Assembly: GCA_025938935.1 (NCBI GenBank)
Contig: JAPCWB010000001.1
Location: 2,604,001 to 2,668,000 of the forward strand
Direction of reading: 5' to 3'
DNA length: 64,000 bases
Source: Novosphingobium sp. MW5
GTDB taxonomy: Bacteria; Pseudomonadota; Alphaproteobacteria; Sphingomonadales; Sphingomonadaceae
Each line of letters starts with the position of its first letter. Positions within the stretch are counted from its first letter, which is position 1. The notes under the pieces are model-generated. The model saw nothing but the letters and a program-made list of their open reading frames with translations, was not told where the DNA came from and did no database searches. This document shows, piece after piece, positions 1-10,395 of this stretch. The position numbers were made by a program, and so were the translations under genes.

Positions 1-1959
1 GCCTTGGCCTCGATCTGGCGAATACGTTCACGGGTAACCGAGAACTGCTGGCCGACTTCTTCCAGCGTGTGATCGGTGTTCATGCCGATGCCGAAGCGCA
101 TGCGCAGCACGCGTTCCTCGCGCGGGGTCAGGCTGGCAAGGACGCGGGTGACCGTTTCCTTGAGGTTCGCCTCGGATCGCCGCGTCGACCGGGATGATCG
201 CGTTCTTGTCCTCGATGAAATCGCCGAGGTGGCTGTCTTCCTCGTCGCCGATCGGCGTTTCGAGGGAGATCGGCTCCTTGGCGATCTTCATCACCTTGCG
301 CACCTTTTCGAGCGGCATCGAAAGGCGCTCGGCCATTTCCTCGGGCGTAGGCTCGCGGCCCTGCTCGTGAAGGAACTGGCGGCTGGTGCGGACCAGCTTG
401 TTGATCGTCTCGATCATGTGGACCGGGATGCGGATCGTGCGGGCCTGATCGGCGATCGAACGGGTGATCGCCTGCCTGATCCACCAGGTGGCATAGGTCG
501 AGAACTTGTAGCCGCGGCGGTACTCGAACTTGTCGACCGCCTTCATCAGGCCGATGTTGCCTTCCTGGATCAGGTCAAGGAACTGCAGGCCGCGGTTGGT
601 GTACTTCTTGGCAATCGAGATCACCAGACGCAGGTTCGCCTCAACCATTTCCTTCTTGGCAATGCGCGCCTCGCGCTCACCCTTCTGGACCATGTTGACG
701 ATGCGGCGGAACTCGGCGAGCGCCATGCCGGTGGCCGAGGCAATGTCCGACACTTCGGCGCGGATACGCTCTACGGCATCGGCTTCGTTTTCGGCGAAAG
801 CCGCCCACTTCTTGTCCTTGCCGGCCTGAGCGGCCAGCCAGCCATCATCGAGCTCGTGGCCGATGTAGCTGTCGAGGAAGTCCTTGCGATTGACCTTGTG
901 GCGTTCGGCAAGGCGCAGCATCTGGCCGCCCAGCGCGGTCAACCGGCGGTTGAAGGCGTAAAGGTTGTCGACCAGGTATTCGATCTTGGTCGCGTGGAAC
1001 TGCACGCTCTCAACCTGCGCGGTAAGGTCCTCGCGCAGCTGCTGGTAGCTCTTTTCCTTGGCGGAGGAGAGCACGCCGCCCGCACCCATGACTTCGAGCC
1101 GCTCAGCCTCGAGCTTCTCGAACTTCTTGAACAGGCGGGTAATCTCGGCGAATTTCTCGAGCGCCTCGGGCTTCAGCGCCGCTTCCATCTGGGCGAGGGA
1201 GAGGGTGTTGTCCTCTTCCTCTTCCTCGGCAGGGCGGCGAGCGCGGCGTTCGATGCCGTCCTCGTCCTCGTCGTCGGCGGATTCCTCTTCCTCGACGTCA
1301 TCCTCTTCCTTGTAGGAAGGGCCGGCGGTGGCCTCGGTAATCTCGCCGTCGCCTTCTTCCTCACCGTCTTCGGTCAGGTTTTCAGGCGCAGGTTCCTTGG
1401 AAAGCATCGCATCAAGATCGAGGATCTCGCGCAGCTGCATTTCCTCATTGTTGAGCGCTTCGGACCACTGGATGATCGCGTGGAAGGTGATCGGGCTTTC
1501 GCAAAGCCCGAGAATCATCGTGTCACGGCCGCTCTCGATACGCTTGGCGATAGCGATTTCGCCCTCGCGGCTGAGCAGCTCGACCGCGCCCATTTCGCGC
1601 AGGTACATGCGCACCGGATCGTCGGTGCGCTCGACGGTTTCCTTCTTCTTGATCAGGTCAGGACGCTCGGAACCACCCGAATCGACTTCGTCGACCTCTT
1701 CGTCCTGCTTGTCATCCGGATCGACAGCGTCCTCGTCGCTCTCAACGATGTTGACGCCCATTTCCGAGATCGCGGACATGATGTCCTCGATCTGTTCGGA
1801 GCTCATCTGATCCTGCGGCAGCGCCTCGTTCAGTTCGTCCATCGTGATCACGCCGCGACGCTTGGCGCGCGCGATCAGTTTCTTGATGGCAGCATCATTA
1901 AGGTCGATGAGCGGGGCGTCACCACCCTCTTTCTCAGCGCCGGTATAGTCTTCGTCCAT
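1..1959 (-). CDS. rpoD: RNA polymerase primary sigma factor RpoD (sigma-70), frameshifted, 3' end outside window
   Basis: Housekeeping sigma factor that directs core RNA polymerase to -35/-10 promoters. Region 1.1 covers about residues 15-90 and region 1.2 starts near residue 112 ([12 protein letters not shown]). A strongly acidic non-conserved insert lies at about 195-255. Region 2 shows [20 protein letters not shown] and [15 protein letters not shown], followed by region 3. After DAAI (residue 595) the frame is lost. One extra base at about position 173 (CCTCGGATC where CCTGGATC is expected) restores [28 protein letters not shown] and region 4 up to the window edge, so the gene runs off the left end. 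It lies upstream-to-downstream after dnaG on the same strand, as in other sphingomonads. Because the gene is essential, the shift is probably a sequence error. Identity is certain. Confidence 0.95.
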
Positions 1960-2116
1960 TTTCCCGCCGTGTTCCTGCCGGGTGACCGCCTATTCCGGCG
2001 AGTCGCCCCTTGTTCTGGGTATCTCGAGCCGGATTATACCGAGTGAAGGCCCCTTGGCACTTCCTTCCGGCAATTTCCAGCCCTGTTTCTATGCCTCATA
2101 GCGAACATCCACCGCC

Positions 2117-3949
2117 TTAGCTGCGATGCTGCGCTTTCAACCGGTTTTCGAGCTCCTGCTTGCGCTGGCGCAGGCGGGACTGTTCCTCGAAATCGAACCG
2201 TTCGGTCGCAGCGGCAATCGCAGCTTCCAGTTCGGGGCCTTCGACCAGCATGAGCACCGCCGAATCGAGCGAAGCCAATGCTGACTGCGGGTCGGCACCG
2301 GATCGGACGAACGGATAGGGTATGCCGGCGAAGGTCTCATCGGATGGAGGCGTGAGGCCTTTGGCAGCCAATGTGGTGACGAGCGCCGAAGTTTCAAGCG
2401 TTTCGCCGTGATCAAGGTGATCGAGCAGCGCATCAATCATCCGGGCCTGTTCGCGGTCGGGCAAAGCGGCGCGGGCAAGAGCTTCCGCGTGGCGAACCAG
2501 GGCCTGCGGATAGCGGATAAGGCCGGCGATGACTGCCGCGCCAAGATTGTCGCGCCGGCCTGATCCAGTCGCTCTCTGCAAACGGCGCGCCGTTTCGGGG
2601 GCGGGGGGCTGCACGGCGGGCTGGCGGGAGAACCGCTCCGTCCGGTCACCGCCCCTTGGCCGCATGGGCGGGGCCTGACGCGCCGGGAAAGCGTATTCCG
2701 AAAAGCGTTCGCTGAGTTCGCGGCGATAGAGCGCCTTTATGTCGGGATCGGCAATCGTATCGACATGCGCCATCAGACGCGCCTTCAACCCCGCCTTGTC
2801 CTCCGGCGTGGTGAGCGGCATGGCATCGCGCTCATTCTCCCATAGCGTCTCGACCAGGCTCTTCGCGCCTGACAGCACTTGTTCGAGCGCGCCGACGCCC
2901 TGCTGCTTGATCAGGTCGTCCGGATCCATCCCGGTGGGCAGGCGGCAAATACGCAGGGTGTGCGCCGGGCGGAGCAGGGGCAGGGCGCGGGTAATCGCGC
3001 GCATGGCTGCGCGCTGTCCGGCGGAGTCACCGTCGAAGCAGAGGATCGGCGCTTCGACGAGCCGCCACAGCATTTCGAGCTGCCGCTCGGTCAGCGCGGT
3101 GCCCATCGGCGCGACGGCCTCGTCAATTCCGGCAGCGGCGAGGGCGACCACGTCCATCTGTCCTTCGACCACCACGATCCGCCCGCTCTGCCGCGACGCG
3201 GGACCGGCCCGGTGAAGGTTGAACAGCGTTCGGCCCTTGTCGAACAGCGGCGTGTCCGGGGAATTGAGGTACTTCGGCGCGTCCTTCTTCTCGGCGTCAA
3301 GAATACGCGCGGCAAAACCGATCACCCGTCCGCGCGCGTCCTGGATCGGCATGGTCAGCCGGTCACGGAAGCGGTCGTAAGGCTCCTTGTCATCGACCGC
3401 GATGCGCATGCCCGCCTCGATCAGCATGGCCTCGTCGAACTGACTGAGCGCGCCCTTGAGCGCCTGTCGGCCTGAAGGCGCGTAGCCAAAGCCGAAGCGC
3501 TCCATCGTATGCGCATCGAAGCGGCGCGAGGCGAGATATTCGCGCGCCTTGGCCCCGCCTGGCGTTTCCAGCTGCGCCCGGTACCAGTCCTGCGCCGCCT
3601 GCATCACATCGTGCAGCCCGCTCTGCCGCTCGGCAATCTTCGCTGCACGCGGATCGGGTGCGGGGACTTCCAAGCCGGCTTCGGAAGCCAGTTCCTTGAC
3701 CGCATCCATGAAGGAAAGTCCGCGCTGGTCCGTCATCCAGCGAATGGCATCGCCATGCGCCCCGCAGCCGAAGCAGTGATAGAACCCCTTCTGGTCATTG
3801 ACCGTGAAGCTGGGGCTCTTCTCATTATGGAACGGGCAGCAGGCCTTGAATTCGTGCCCCGCCTTGGTGAGCCGCGTCGTCCGCCCGATCACCGCCGACA
3901 GCGTGATCCGGGCGCGCAACTCGTCCAGCCATTGCGGGCTGAGCGACAC
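2117..3949 (-). CDS. dnaG: DNA primase DnaG
   Basis: Synthesises RNA primers for the replication fork. The N-terminal CHC2 zinc finger is intact, with ligands C38, H41, C59 and C62 (CCPFHNEKSPSF...FYHCFGCG). The catalytic core has a TOPRIM fold with VVVEGQMDVVAL and the metal-binding FDGDSAGQRAA. A variable helicase-binding C-terminus follows after a Pro/Arg-rich linker near residues 425-465. The length, 610 aa, is normal. The start appears to be GTG at 3949, one base after the stop of the YqeY gene, which implies translational coupling. dnaG sits between that gene and rpoD, resembling the classical macromolecular-synthesis operon. Confidence 0.96.
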   Translation of the reverse strand: MSLSPQWLDELRARITLSAVIGRTTRLTKAGHEFKACCPFHNEKSPSFTVNDQKGFYHCFGCGAHGDAIRWMTDQRGLSFMDAVKELASEAGLEVPAPDPRAAKIAERQSGLHDVMQAAQDWYRAQLETPGGAKAREYLASRRFDAHTMERFGFGYAPSGRQALKGALSQFDEAMLIEAGMRIAVDDKEPYDRFRDRLTMPIQDARGRVIGFAARILDAEKKDAPKYLNSPDTPLFDKGRTLFNLHRAGPASRQSGRIVVVEGQMDVVALAAAGIDEAVAPMGTALTERQLEMLWRLVEAPILCFDGDSAGQRAAMRAITRALPLLRPAHTLRICRLPTGMDPDDLIKQQGVGALEQVLSGAKSLVETLWENERDAMPLTTPEDKAGLKARLMAHVDTIADPDIKALYRRELSERFSEYAFPARQAPPMRPRGGDRTERFSRQPAVQPPAPETARRLQRATGSGRRDNLGAAVIAGLIRYPQALVRHAEALARAALPDREQARMIDALLDHLDHGETLETSALVTTLAAKGLTPPSDETFAGIPYPFVRSGADPQSALASLDSAVLMLVEGPELEAAIAAATERFDFEEQSRLRQRKQELENRLKAQHRS

Positions 3950-3950
3950 C

Positions 3951-4403
3951 TTAGCTCAAAGCGGCTTTGACGAGCCCGCTCGCCTTGCCCATGTCGAGTT
4001 GAGTCCCGTGAGCGGCCTTCAGCGCGGCGACGACCTTGCCCATGTCCTTCATGCCAGCGGCACCGGTATCGGCAATGATCTGGGCGATCGCGGCCTTGGT
4101 TTCATCCTCGCCCATCTGCTGGGGCATGAATTCCTCAATCACCACGAGTTCCGACTTTTCCTGGTCGGCGAGTTCCTGGCGGCCGCCTTGCTCGTACATG
4201 GTGATCGATTCGCGGCGCTGTTTGGCCATCTTCTGCAGCACGTCGACGACGAGTGCGTCATCGTCCGGCAGATTGGAGGCTGTGCGCAGTTCGATGTCCT
4301 TGTCCTTCAGCTTGGCGAGGATGAGGCGGACGGCGGCGAGGCGGGGCTTGTCACCGGCCTTCATGGCAGAGACCTGCGCGGCCTTGATCGAGTCGCGGAG
4401 CAT
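3951..4403 (-). CDS. GatB/YqeY domain-containing protein
   Basis: A 150-aa protein of the YqeY family, related to the tail domain of the amidotransferase subunit GatB, which binds tRNA. Free-standing YqeY proteins have no firmly established role; a link to tRNA-dependent amidation is inferred from the domain only. The whole length matches the family (MLRDSIKAAQVSAMKAGDKPR at the start, a DMGKVVAALK motif near residue 120). It is the first gene of the minus-strand run YqeY-dnaG-rpoD and is divergent from carA across a 157-base intergenic region that must hold both promoters. Its stop is one base from the dnaG start. Confidence 0.92.
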   Translation of the reverse strand: MLRDSIKAAQVSAMKAGDKPRLAAVRLILAKLKDKDIELRTASNLPDDDALVVDVLQKMAKQRRESITMYEQGGRQELADQEKSELVVIEEFMPQQMGEDETKAAIAQIIADTGAAGMKDMGKVVAALKAAHGTQLDMGKASGLVKAALS

Positions 4404-4560
4404 TTTCGTGTGTTTCCTGTGATAACCGGGTTCGCACCGGGGATAGGGACCGCTCTAACCGGAATTTTCCTGCTTTCAACCTTGACGCACCGCAACATGG
4501 GGTCTAGCCGCCGCCCCTTAGCACACATCGCCGGAAACCCCTCACGGAGCGCCTCCCATC

Positions 4561-5727
4561 ATGGCCGACGCCGCCTCTTCGCACGTATCCAAACCTGACG
4601 GCGCAACCGGCGTCCTGGTCCTCGCCGATGGAACGGTCCTTTGGGGCTACGGCTTCGGCGCGGTTGGACAAGCCGTGGGCGAGGTTTGCTTCAACACCGC
4701 CATGACCGGCTATCAGGAAGTGATGACCGATCCGAGCTACGCCGCGCAGATCGTCACCTTTACTTTCCCGCATATCGGCAACGTCGGCGTCAATGACGAC
4801 GACCTCGAAAGCAAGGTCGATGGCGCGGTCGGCTGCGTGGTGCGTGAGGATGTCACCGCGCCCAGCAACTTCCGCAGTCGCGGCACCTTTGGCGAATGGC
4901 TGGCCAGCAAGGGCAAGATCGGCCTTTCGGGGATCGATACCCGCGCGCTGACCCGCCGCATCCGCCTCTCGGGCGCGCCAAATGCGGTGATCGCGCATGA
5001 TCCCGAAGGTCGCTTCGATATTCCCGCGCTGGTGAAGCGCGCGCAGGACTGGCCGGGGCTGGAGGGCATGGACCTCGCCAAGCTGGTTACCCGCGCCGGG
5101 AACGAGGAATGGGAGGGCGGCACCTGGTCGCTTGGCAGCGGGTATGCCCGCAGCCCTCGCGATGCCCGCCCGCACGTCGTCGCCATCGACTACGGCGCGA
5201 AGGACAACATCTTCCGCAACCTGGTGAAGGCCGGCGCGCGCGTCTCGATCGTGCCGGCGACGACCTCGCTCGATACGATCCTGGCACAGAACCCGGACGG
5301 CGTGTTCCTTTCCAACGGCCCGGGCGATCCGGCGGCGACGGGCGAATATGCCGTTCCGGTGATCAAGGGCTTGCTGGAACGCGACATGCCCATATTCGGC
5401 ATCTGCCTCGGCCACCAGATGCTCGGCATCGCGGCAGGAGCGAAGACCACCAAGATGAACCAGGGCCACCGCGGCGCGAACCATCCGGTCAAGCGGCTAG
5501 AAGACGGCGTGGTCGAGATCACCTCGATGAACCACGGCTTCGCGGTCGACAACACTGCGCTGCCCGATACGGTTGAGGAAACCCACGTTTCGCTGTTCGA
5601 CGGATCGAACTGCGGCATTGCGGTAAAGGGCAAGAAGGCCTTCGGCGTCCAGTACCACCCCGAAGCCTCGCCCGGTCCCATGGACAGCTTTTACCTGTTT
5701 GAACGCTTTGTGGAGATGCTGAAATGA
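4561..5727 (+). CDS. carA: Carbamoyl-phosphate synthase small subunit (glutamine amidotransferase)
   Basis: Hydrolyses glutamine and passes ammonia to CarB for carbamoyl phosphate, the precursor of arginine and pyrimidines. The N-terminal CPSase small domain shows the FNTAMTGYQEVMTDPSY motif. The C-terminal class I amidotransferase domain carries the nucleophile Cys282 (FGICLGHQ) with His366 and Glu368 (VQYHPEAS), so the triad is complete. Length, 388 aa, is typical. Its stop overlaps the start of the next gene as ATGA at 5724-5727, and carB follows 390 bases later, so the three genes probably form one transcript. Confidence 0.97.
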   Translation: MADAASSHVSKPDGATGVLVLADGTVLWGYGFGAVGQAVGEVCFNTAMTGYQEVMTDPSYAAQIVTFTFPHIGNVGVNDDDLESKVDGAVGCVVREDVTAPSNFRSRGTFGEWLASKGKIGLSGIDTRALTRRIRLSGAPNAVIAHDPEGRFDIPALVKRAQDWPGLEGMDLAKLVTRAGNEEWEGGTWSLGSGYARSPRDARPHVVAIDYGAKDNIFRNLVKAGARVSIVPATTSLDTILAQNPDGVFLSNGPGDPAATGEYAVPVIKGLLERDMPIFGICLGHQMLGIAAGAKTTKMNQGHRGANHPVKRLEDGVVEITSMNHGFAVDNTALPDTVEETHVSLFDGSNCGIAVKGKKAFGVQYHPEASPGPMDSFYLFERFVEMLK

Positions 5728-6107
5728 GCCTCACCGACCTTCAGGCCCACGTCCTGGCCTATTACACCACCGGCCACGGCAAGGAGCTCTCCATCACACA
5801 GCGCTGGTATCCCCATGCCGAGCTGATCATGATCATCGATGACAAGATTGCCGTCGCCGTGCGCAAGTTCGGTCGAAAGGCGGCAAAGGAATCGCGCGCT
5901 GCTGCCACGCACTTCGTCGATACGATGATCGAGAAGGGCGTCTGGTCGACGCAAAAGAACGACTTCGGCGGCACGATGCACCAGTTCCAGCTGGGCGCTT
6001 ACCCGGCCGCGCTGGCCGAATTCAACGCCGCAAACCCGGTGGTTCAGGCCGCGGCAGCGGGCAGCGAAACCTATTGGGCGGACAAGTTCGCCGAACTGAC
6101 AGCCTGA
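5724..6107 (+). CDS. Conserved hypothetical protein between carA and carB
   Basis: A 127-aa soluble protein that I do not recognise by domain. It has no signal peptide, membrane segment or obvious catalytic motif. It is mixed alpha/beta in character, starting with [20 protein letters not shown] and ending in an Ala-rich helix with ETYWADKF. It overlaps carA by four bases (ATGA) and stops ten bases before carB, so it is translationally tied to carbamoyl-phosphate synthesis. Codon use is like the flanking genes, which argues for a resident gene rather than a recent arrival. Any function in the CarAB complex is only inferred from position. Confidence 0.85.
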   Translation: MSLTDLQAHVLAYYTTGHGKELSITQRWYPHAELIMIIDDKIAVAVRKFGRKAAKESRAAATHFVDTMIEKGVWSTQKNDFGGTMHQFQLGAYPAALAEFNAANPVVQAAAAGSETYWADKFAELTA

Positions 6108-6117
6108 CGGAACCATC

Positions 6118-9100
6118 ATGCCAAAGCGCACAGACATCTCGAAGATCCTCGTCATCGGTGCTGGCCCGATCGTTATCGGCCAGGCCTGCGAGTTCGACTA
6201 TTCCGGCACCCAGGCGATCAAGGCGCTGAAGGAGGAGGGCTACGAGGTCATCCTCGTCAACTCCAACCCAGCCACGATCATGACCGATCCGGACATGGCC
6301 GACTCCACCTATGTCGAGCCGATCACGCCAGAGATCGTCGCGCGCATCATCGAGAAGGAGCGCCCCGATGCGGTGCTCCCCACCATGGGCGGGCAGACTG
6401 CGCTGAACACGGCCCTGGCGCTGTTCAATGACGGCACGCTGGAAAAGTACGGCGTCAAGATGATCGGCGCCGATGCCGATGCCATCGACAAGGCTGAAGA
6501 CCGCCAGCGGTTCCGCGAGGCGATGGACAAGATCGGGCTGGAATCGGCCCGTTCGGGCGTGGCCCACACGGTCGAGGAAGCCTTTGCCGTGCTGGAGCGC
6601 ACCGGCCTTCCCTCGATCATCCGCCCCAGCTTCACGCTCGGCGGGACGGGCGGCGGCGTTGCCTATAACAAGGCCGAGTTCGAGGCGATTGTCCGCTCCG
6701 GCCTTGATGCCAGCCCGACCACCGAAGTCCTGATCGAGGAATCGCTGCTCGGCTGGAAAGAGTACGAGATGGAGGTTGTCCGCGACCGCAAGGACAACTG
6801 CATCATCATCTGCTCGATCGAGAACGTCGATCCGATGGGCGTCCACACGGGCGACTCGATCACCGTTGCCCCGGCGCTGACACTGACCGACAAGGAATAC
6901 CAGATCATGCGCAATGCATCGATCGCGGTACTGCGGGAAATCGGCGTTGAAACAGGTGGTTCGAACGTACAGTTCGCAGTAAACCCGAAGGACGGGCGCC
7001 TGATCGTCATCGAGATGAACCCGCGTGTTTCGCGGTCATCGGCGCTGGCATCGAAGGCCACCGGCTTCCCGATCGCCCGCGTCGCCGCCAAACTGGCGGT
7101 CGGCTACACGCTCGACGAGATTACCAACGAGATCACCGGCGCGACCCCGGCTTCGTTCGAGCCGACGATCGACTATGTCGTCACCAAGATCCCTCGTTTC
7201 GCCTTCGAAAAGTTCAAGGGTTCGGAACCGCTGCTCACCACGGCCATGAAGTCGGTGGGCGAGGTCATGGCGATCGGCCGCAACTTCAAGGAATCGATGC
7301 AGAAGGCCCTGCGCGGCCTTGAAACCGGGCTCGACGGCTTCAACCGCATGCCGCACCTCGAAGGTGCGGGGCGTGACGAGATTACCGCCGCGCTTTCCCG
7401 TCAGACGCCTGACCGGCTGCTGGTCGTCGGACAGGCCTTCCGCGAAGGCTTCTCCCTCGAAGAAATCCAGGCAATCACGCACTTCGATCCCTGGTTCCTG
7501 CGCCACATCGAGGAAATCATCGCCGAGGAAGCGGCGATCATGGAAAACGGCCTGCCCAACGACGCGGCCGGCCTGCGCCGCGTAAAGGCCATGGGCTTTT
7601 CCGATCACCGGCTGGCCACACTGGCGGTGCGCTCGGTGCATATCGCGGGCGGATTGGGTGAGACCATCGCCCCGCGCAAGGGCGGCCTGCTGCACGATGC
7701 GGTGAAGGCCATGGCCGGTGCCACCACGGCGCAGGAAGTCTGCCAGTTGCGCCACAAGCTGGGCGTCCTGCCGGTGTTCAAGCGCATCGACAGCTGCGCC
7801 GCCGAATTCGAAGCGGTGACGCCTTACATGTACTCCACCTACGAAGCCCCCAGCTTTGGTGAGGCCGAGTGCGAGATCCAATCCTTCCGACCGCAAGAAG
7901 ATCGTCATCCTCGGCGGCGGGCCCAACCGGATCGGCCAGGGCATCGAATTCGACTATTGCTGCGTCCACGCCTGCTTTGCCCTGGCCGAGGCGGGCTATG
8001 AGACGATCATGGTCAACTGCAACCCCGAGACGGTTTCGACCGACTATGACACCTCCGACCGCCTCTATTTCGAGCCGCTGACCGCTGAGGACGTGCTGGA
8101 AATCCTGCGCGTCGAGCAGCAGAACGGAACGCTGGTGGGCGTGATCGTCCAGTTCGGCGGGCAGACGCCGCTCAAGCTGGCGCAGCCGCTTGAGGATGCG
8201 GGCATTCCGATCCTCGGCACCTCGCCCGATGCCATCGATCTTGCCGAAGACCGCGAGCGTTTTGCCAAGCTGGTCAATGATCTCGGCCTCAAGCAGCCGG
8301 CGAACGGCATCGCCCGCAGCCGCGACGAGGCCGTGGCCGTGGCCGAGCGGATCGGGTTCCCCGTTCTGATGCGTCCCAGCTACGTGCTTGGCGGGCGCGC
8401 CATGGAAATCGTCGATTCCGTGGCCCAGCTCGATGATTACATCGCCACCGCCGTGCAGGTATCCGGCGACAGCCCGGTGCTGATCGACCAGTACCTGCGC
8501 GATGCGATCGAGTGCGACGTCGATGCCCTCTGCGACGGCGAGCAGGTTGTCGTTGCCGGCGTCATGCAGCACATCGAAGAGGCCGGAATCCACTCGGGCG
8601 ATAGCGCCTGCACCCTGCCGCCTTACAACCTTGCCCCGGACATCGTGTCCGAAATGGAGCGGCAGGCGGATCTGCTGGCGCGCGGCCTCAATGTCCGGGG
8701 TCTGATGAACATCCAGTTCGCGGTCAAGAATGGCGAGGTCTACCTCATCGAGGTGAACCCGCGTGCTTCGCGCACCGTGCCTTTCGTCGCAAAGGCCATC
8801 GGCCAGCCGGTCGCCAAGATCGCCAGCCGGGTCATGGCGGGTGAGAAGCTTTCAACCTTCCCGCCGTTCAAGCGCGACCTGCCTTACATGGCAGTCAAGG
8901 AAGCGGTGTTCCCCTTCGCCCGTTTCCCGGGCGTCGATCCGGTGCTTTCGCCCGAAATGAAATCGACGGGCGAGGTCATGGGGATCGATCGCGACTTCGC
9001 CACGGCCTTTGCCAAGGCCCAGCTCGGTGCTGGCACACTGCTGCCTGAAGGCGGTCTGGTCTTCGTCTCGGTCAAGGACAGTGACAAGCCGGTGGTCCTT

Positions 9101-9445
9101 CCCGCGGTGCAGAAGATCATTTCGCTTGGCTTCCGCGTCATCGCCACGGGCGGCACGCAGCGCTACCTGGCAGAGGCTGGTCTTCCCGTCGAACTGGTCA
9201 ACAAGGTGGCCGAAGGACGCCCGCATATTGTCGACCGGATCGTCGATGGCGACGTGGCGCTGATCTTCAACACCACCGAAGGCTGGCAGAGCCTCAAGGA
9301 CTCGCAGTCGATCCGCATGGCGGCACTCAAGGGCAAGGTTCCCTACTTCACAACGGCCGCCGCATCGGTCGCCGCGGTGGAGGCAATCGAGGCCTTGCGC
9401 GGCGCGCAACTTGAAGTCCGCTCATTGCAGGACTATTATAGCTGA
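6118..9445 (+). CDS. carB: Carbamoyl-phosphate synthase large subunit, frameshifted
   Basis: Makes carbamoyl phosphate from bicarbonate, ATP and ammonia supplied by CarA. Both duplicated ATP-grasp halves are visible: the first from [22 protein letters not shown], the second from [21 protein letters not shown]. The C-terminal MGS-like regulatory domain ([16 protein letters not shown]) is also present. The reading frame breaks at 7878-7879, where GAGATCCAATCC has one base too many; removing a C gives [12 protein letters not shown] and a continuous protein of about 1108 residues, the normal length. Both halves are fully conserved, so a sequence error is much more likely than a pseudogene. An alternative is two co-translated half proteins, as known in some archaea, but no start signal supports this here. 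Confidence 0.94.
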
Positions 9446-9493
9446 AATACCGCGTTCCTCCCCACAATCGCGACTGACCGGCCTGTCCCTTGC

Positions 9494-9532
9494 GGGGCGG
9501 GGCGGGGTTTCAGTCCCGGGGGAGGGGCGGGG
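9494..9532 (+). promoter_or_regulatory. G-quadruplex-type G-tract in the greA leader
   Basis: Six runs of four or five G lie in 39 bases on the coding strand (9494-9497, 9499-9502, 9504-9507, 9518-9522, 9524-9527, 9529-9532), with one-base spacers apart from one 10-base loop. The tract ends five bases before the AGGAGG ribosome binding site of greA at 9537-9542. It matches the G3+ N1-7 folding rule several times over if a long central loop is allowed. A regulatory role in RNA or DNA is inference. Confidence 0.5.
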
Positions 9533-9552
9533 CAACAGGAGGTAAGTGCGTA

Positions 9553-10029
9553 ATGGCAAGTGTCGAAAAGCTGCCGATGCTGGCGGATGGCTATGAACGC
9601 CTTGTCGCCGAGTTGAAGGCGCTGCGCGAAGAACGCCCCCTGATCGTTGATGCGATCGAGGAAGCGCGCGCCCATGGCGACCTTTCGGAAAATGCCGAAT
9701 ATCATGCCGCCAAGGAACGACAGGGTCAGGTCGAAGCAAGCATTGCCGATCTCGAGGACCGCGTCAGCCGCGCGCAAATCATCGATCCGACCACGCTTTC
9801 AGGTGACAAGATCATCTTCGGTGCCACGGTCACCCTGCTTGACGATGATGACAAGCCGGTGCGCTACCAGATCGTCGGGCCCTATGAGGCCGACGCCAAG
9901 GTCGGTCGCATCAGCTACAATTCGCCGTTGGGCCGGGCCCTGATCGGCCGCCGGATCGAGGAAGAGATCGAAGTCACGGTTCCGGCGGGTGACCGCTCGT
10001 ATCTCGTGCAGAAGATCGAATTCATCTGA
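9553..10029 (+). CDS. greA: Transcription elongation factor GreA
   Basis: Rescues backtracked RNA polymerase by stimulating cleavage of the nascent transcript. The N-terminal coiled coil carries the acidic tip motif [15 protein letters not shown] near residues 40-55. The C-terminal FKBP-like domain includes [13 protein letters not shown] place the start at ATG 9553, giving 158 aa (the family norm), because a perfect AGGAGG lies at 9537-9542; the longer upstream frame is only the G-rich leader. It follows carB by about 107 bases and is closed by a clear terminator at 10056-10092. Confidence 0.96.
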   Translation: MASVEKLPMLADGYERLVAELKALREERPLIVDAIEEARAHGDLSENAEYHAAKERQGQVEASIADLEDRVSRAQIIDPTTLSGDKIIFGATVTLLDDDDKPVRYQIVGPYEADAKVGRISYNSPLGRALIGRRIEEEIEVTVPAGDRSYLVQKIEFI

Positions 10030-10055
10030 CGCCCTGATACGCGCCGTTCGGGCAC

Positions 10056-10092
10056 AAAAAAGGGTGGCCGGTTAATCTTGGCCACCCTTTTT
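10056..10092. terminator. Bidirectional intrinsic terminator between greA and the DUF4170 gene
   Basis: Left arm 10056-10069 and right arm 10080-10092 form a GGGTGGCC/GGCCACCC stem flanked by A-rich and T-rich tracts (six A on the left, five T on the right), with a 10-base loop. It lies between convergent genes and can serve both strands. Confidence 0.9.
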
Positions 10093-10115
10093 GTTTGTCA
10101 GCCTGAGCCTGAACC

Positions 10116-10331
10116 TCAGTCGAGTTCGGGCTGCAGCAGGCGGTGGAGGTGGACGATCACGTACTTCATTTCCGCGTCGTCGACAGTCTTCTGTGCCTTG
10201 CCGCGCCATGCTTCCTCGGCCTCGGCATAGGTTCCGTAGATACCGACGAGGTCCATGTTTTCCAGATTGGTGAATTCGAGGCCCTGCGGATCGCTGACCT
10301 TGCCGCCCATCACGAGGTGGAGTTTCTGCAT
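10116..10331 (-). CDS. DUF4170 domain-containing protein
   Basis: A 71-aa cytoplasmic protein of the DUF4170 family, common in alphaproteobacteria and of unknown function. The sequence is full length for the family, with LHLVMGGKVSDPQGLEF at the start and an alpha/beta pattern around DLVGIYGTYAEAEEAWRGKAQ. It is a single gene: the greA terminator lies downstream and a 64-base gap separates it from the next minus-strand gene upstream. Confidence 0.85.
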   Translation of the reverse strand: MQKLHLVMGGKVSDPQGLEFTNLENMDLVGIYGTYAEAEEAWRGKAQKTVDDAEMKYVIVHLHRLLQPELD

Positions 10332-10395
10332 GTGATTTATCTTTCCGGGGAGAGGAAAGCGGCGCCCTTACAAGCGAAATTGCAGAAAGCCAAGC

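Noticed and set aside
76..2046. Long open frame antisense to rpoD (656 codons)
   Set aside because: Overlaps a certain gene over its whole length; long antisense frames are common in GC-rich DNA and the translation shows no domain.
7850..7890. Programmed frameshift in carB
   Set aside because: No slippery heptamer or downstream stimulator, and similar single-base breaks occur in seven other genes of the window.
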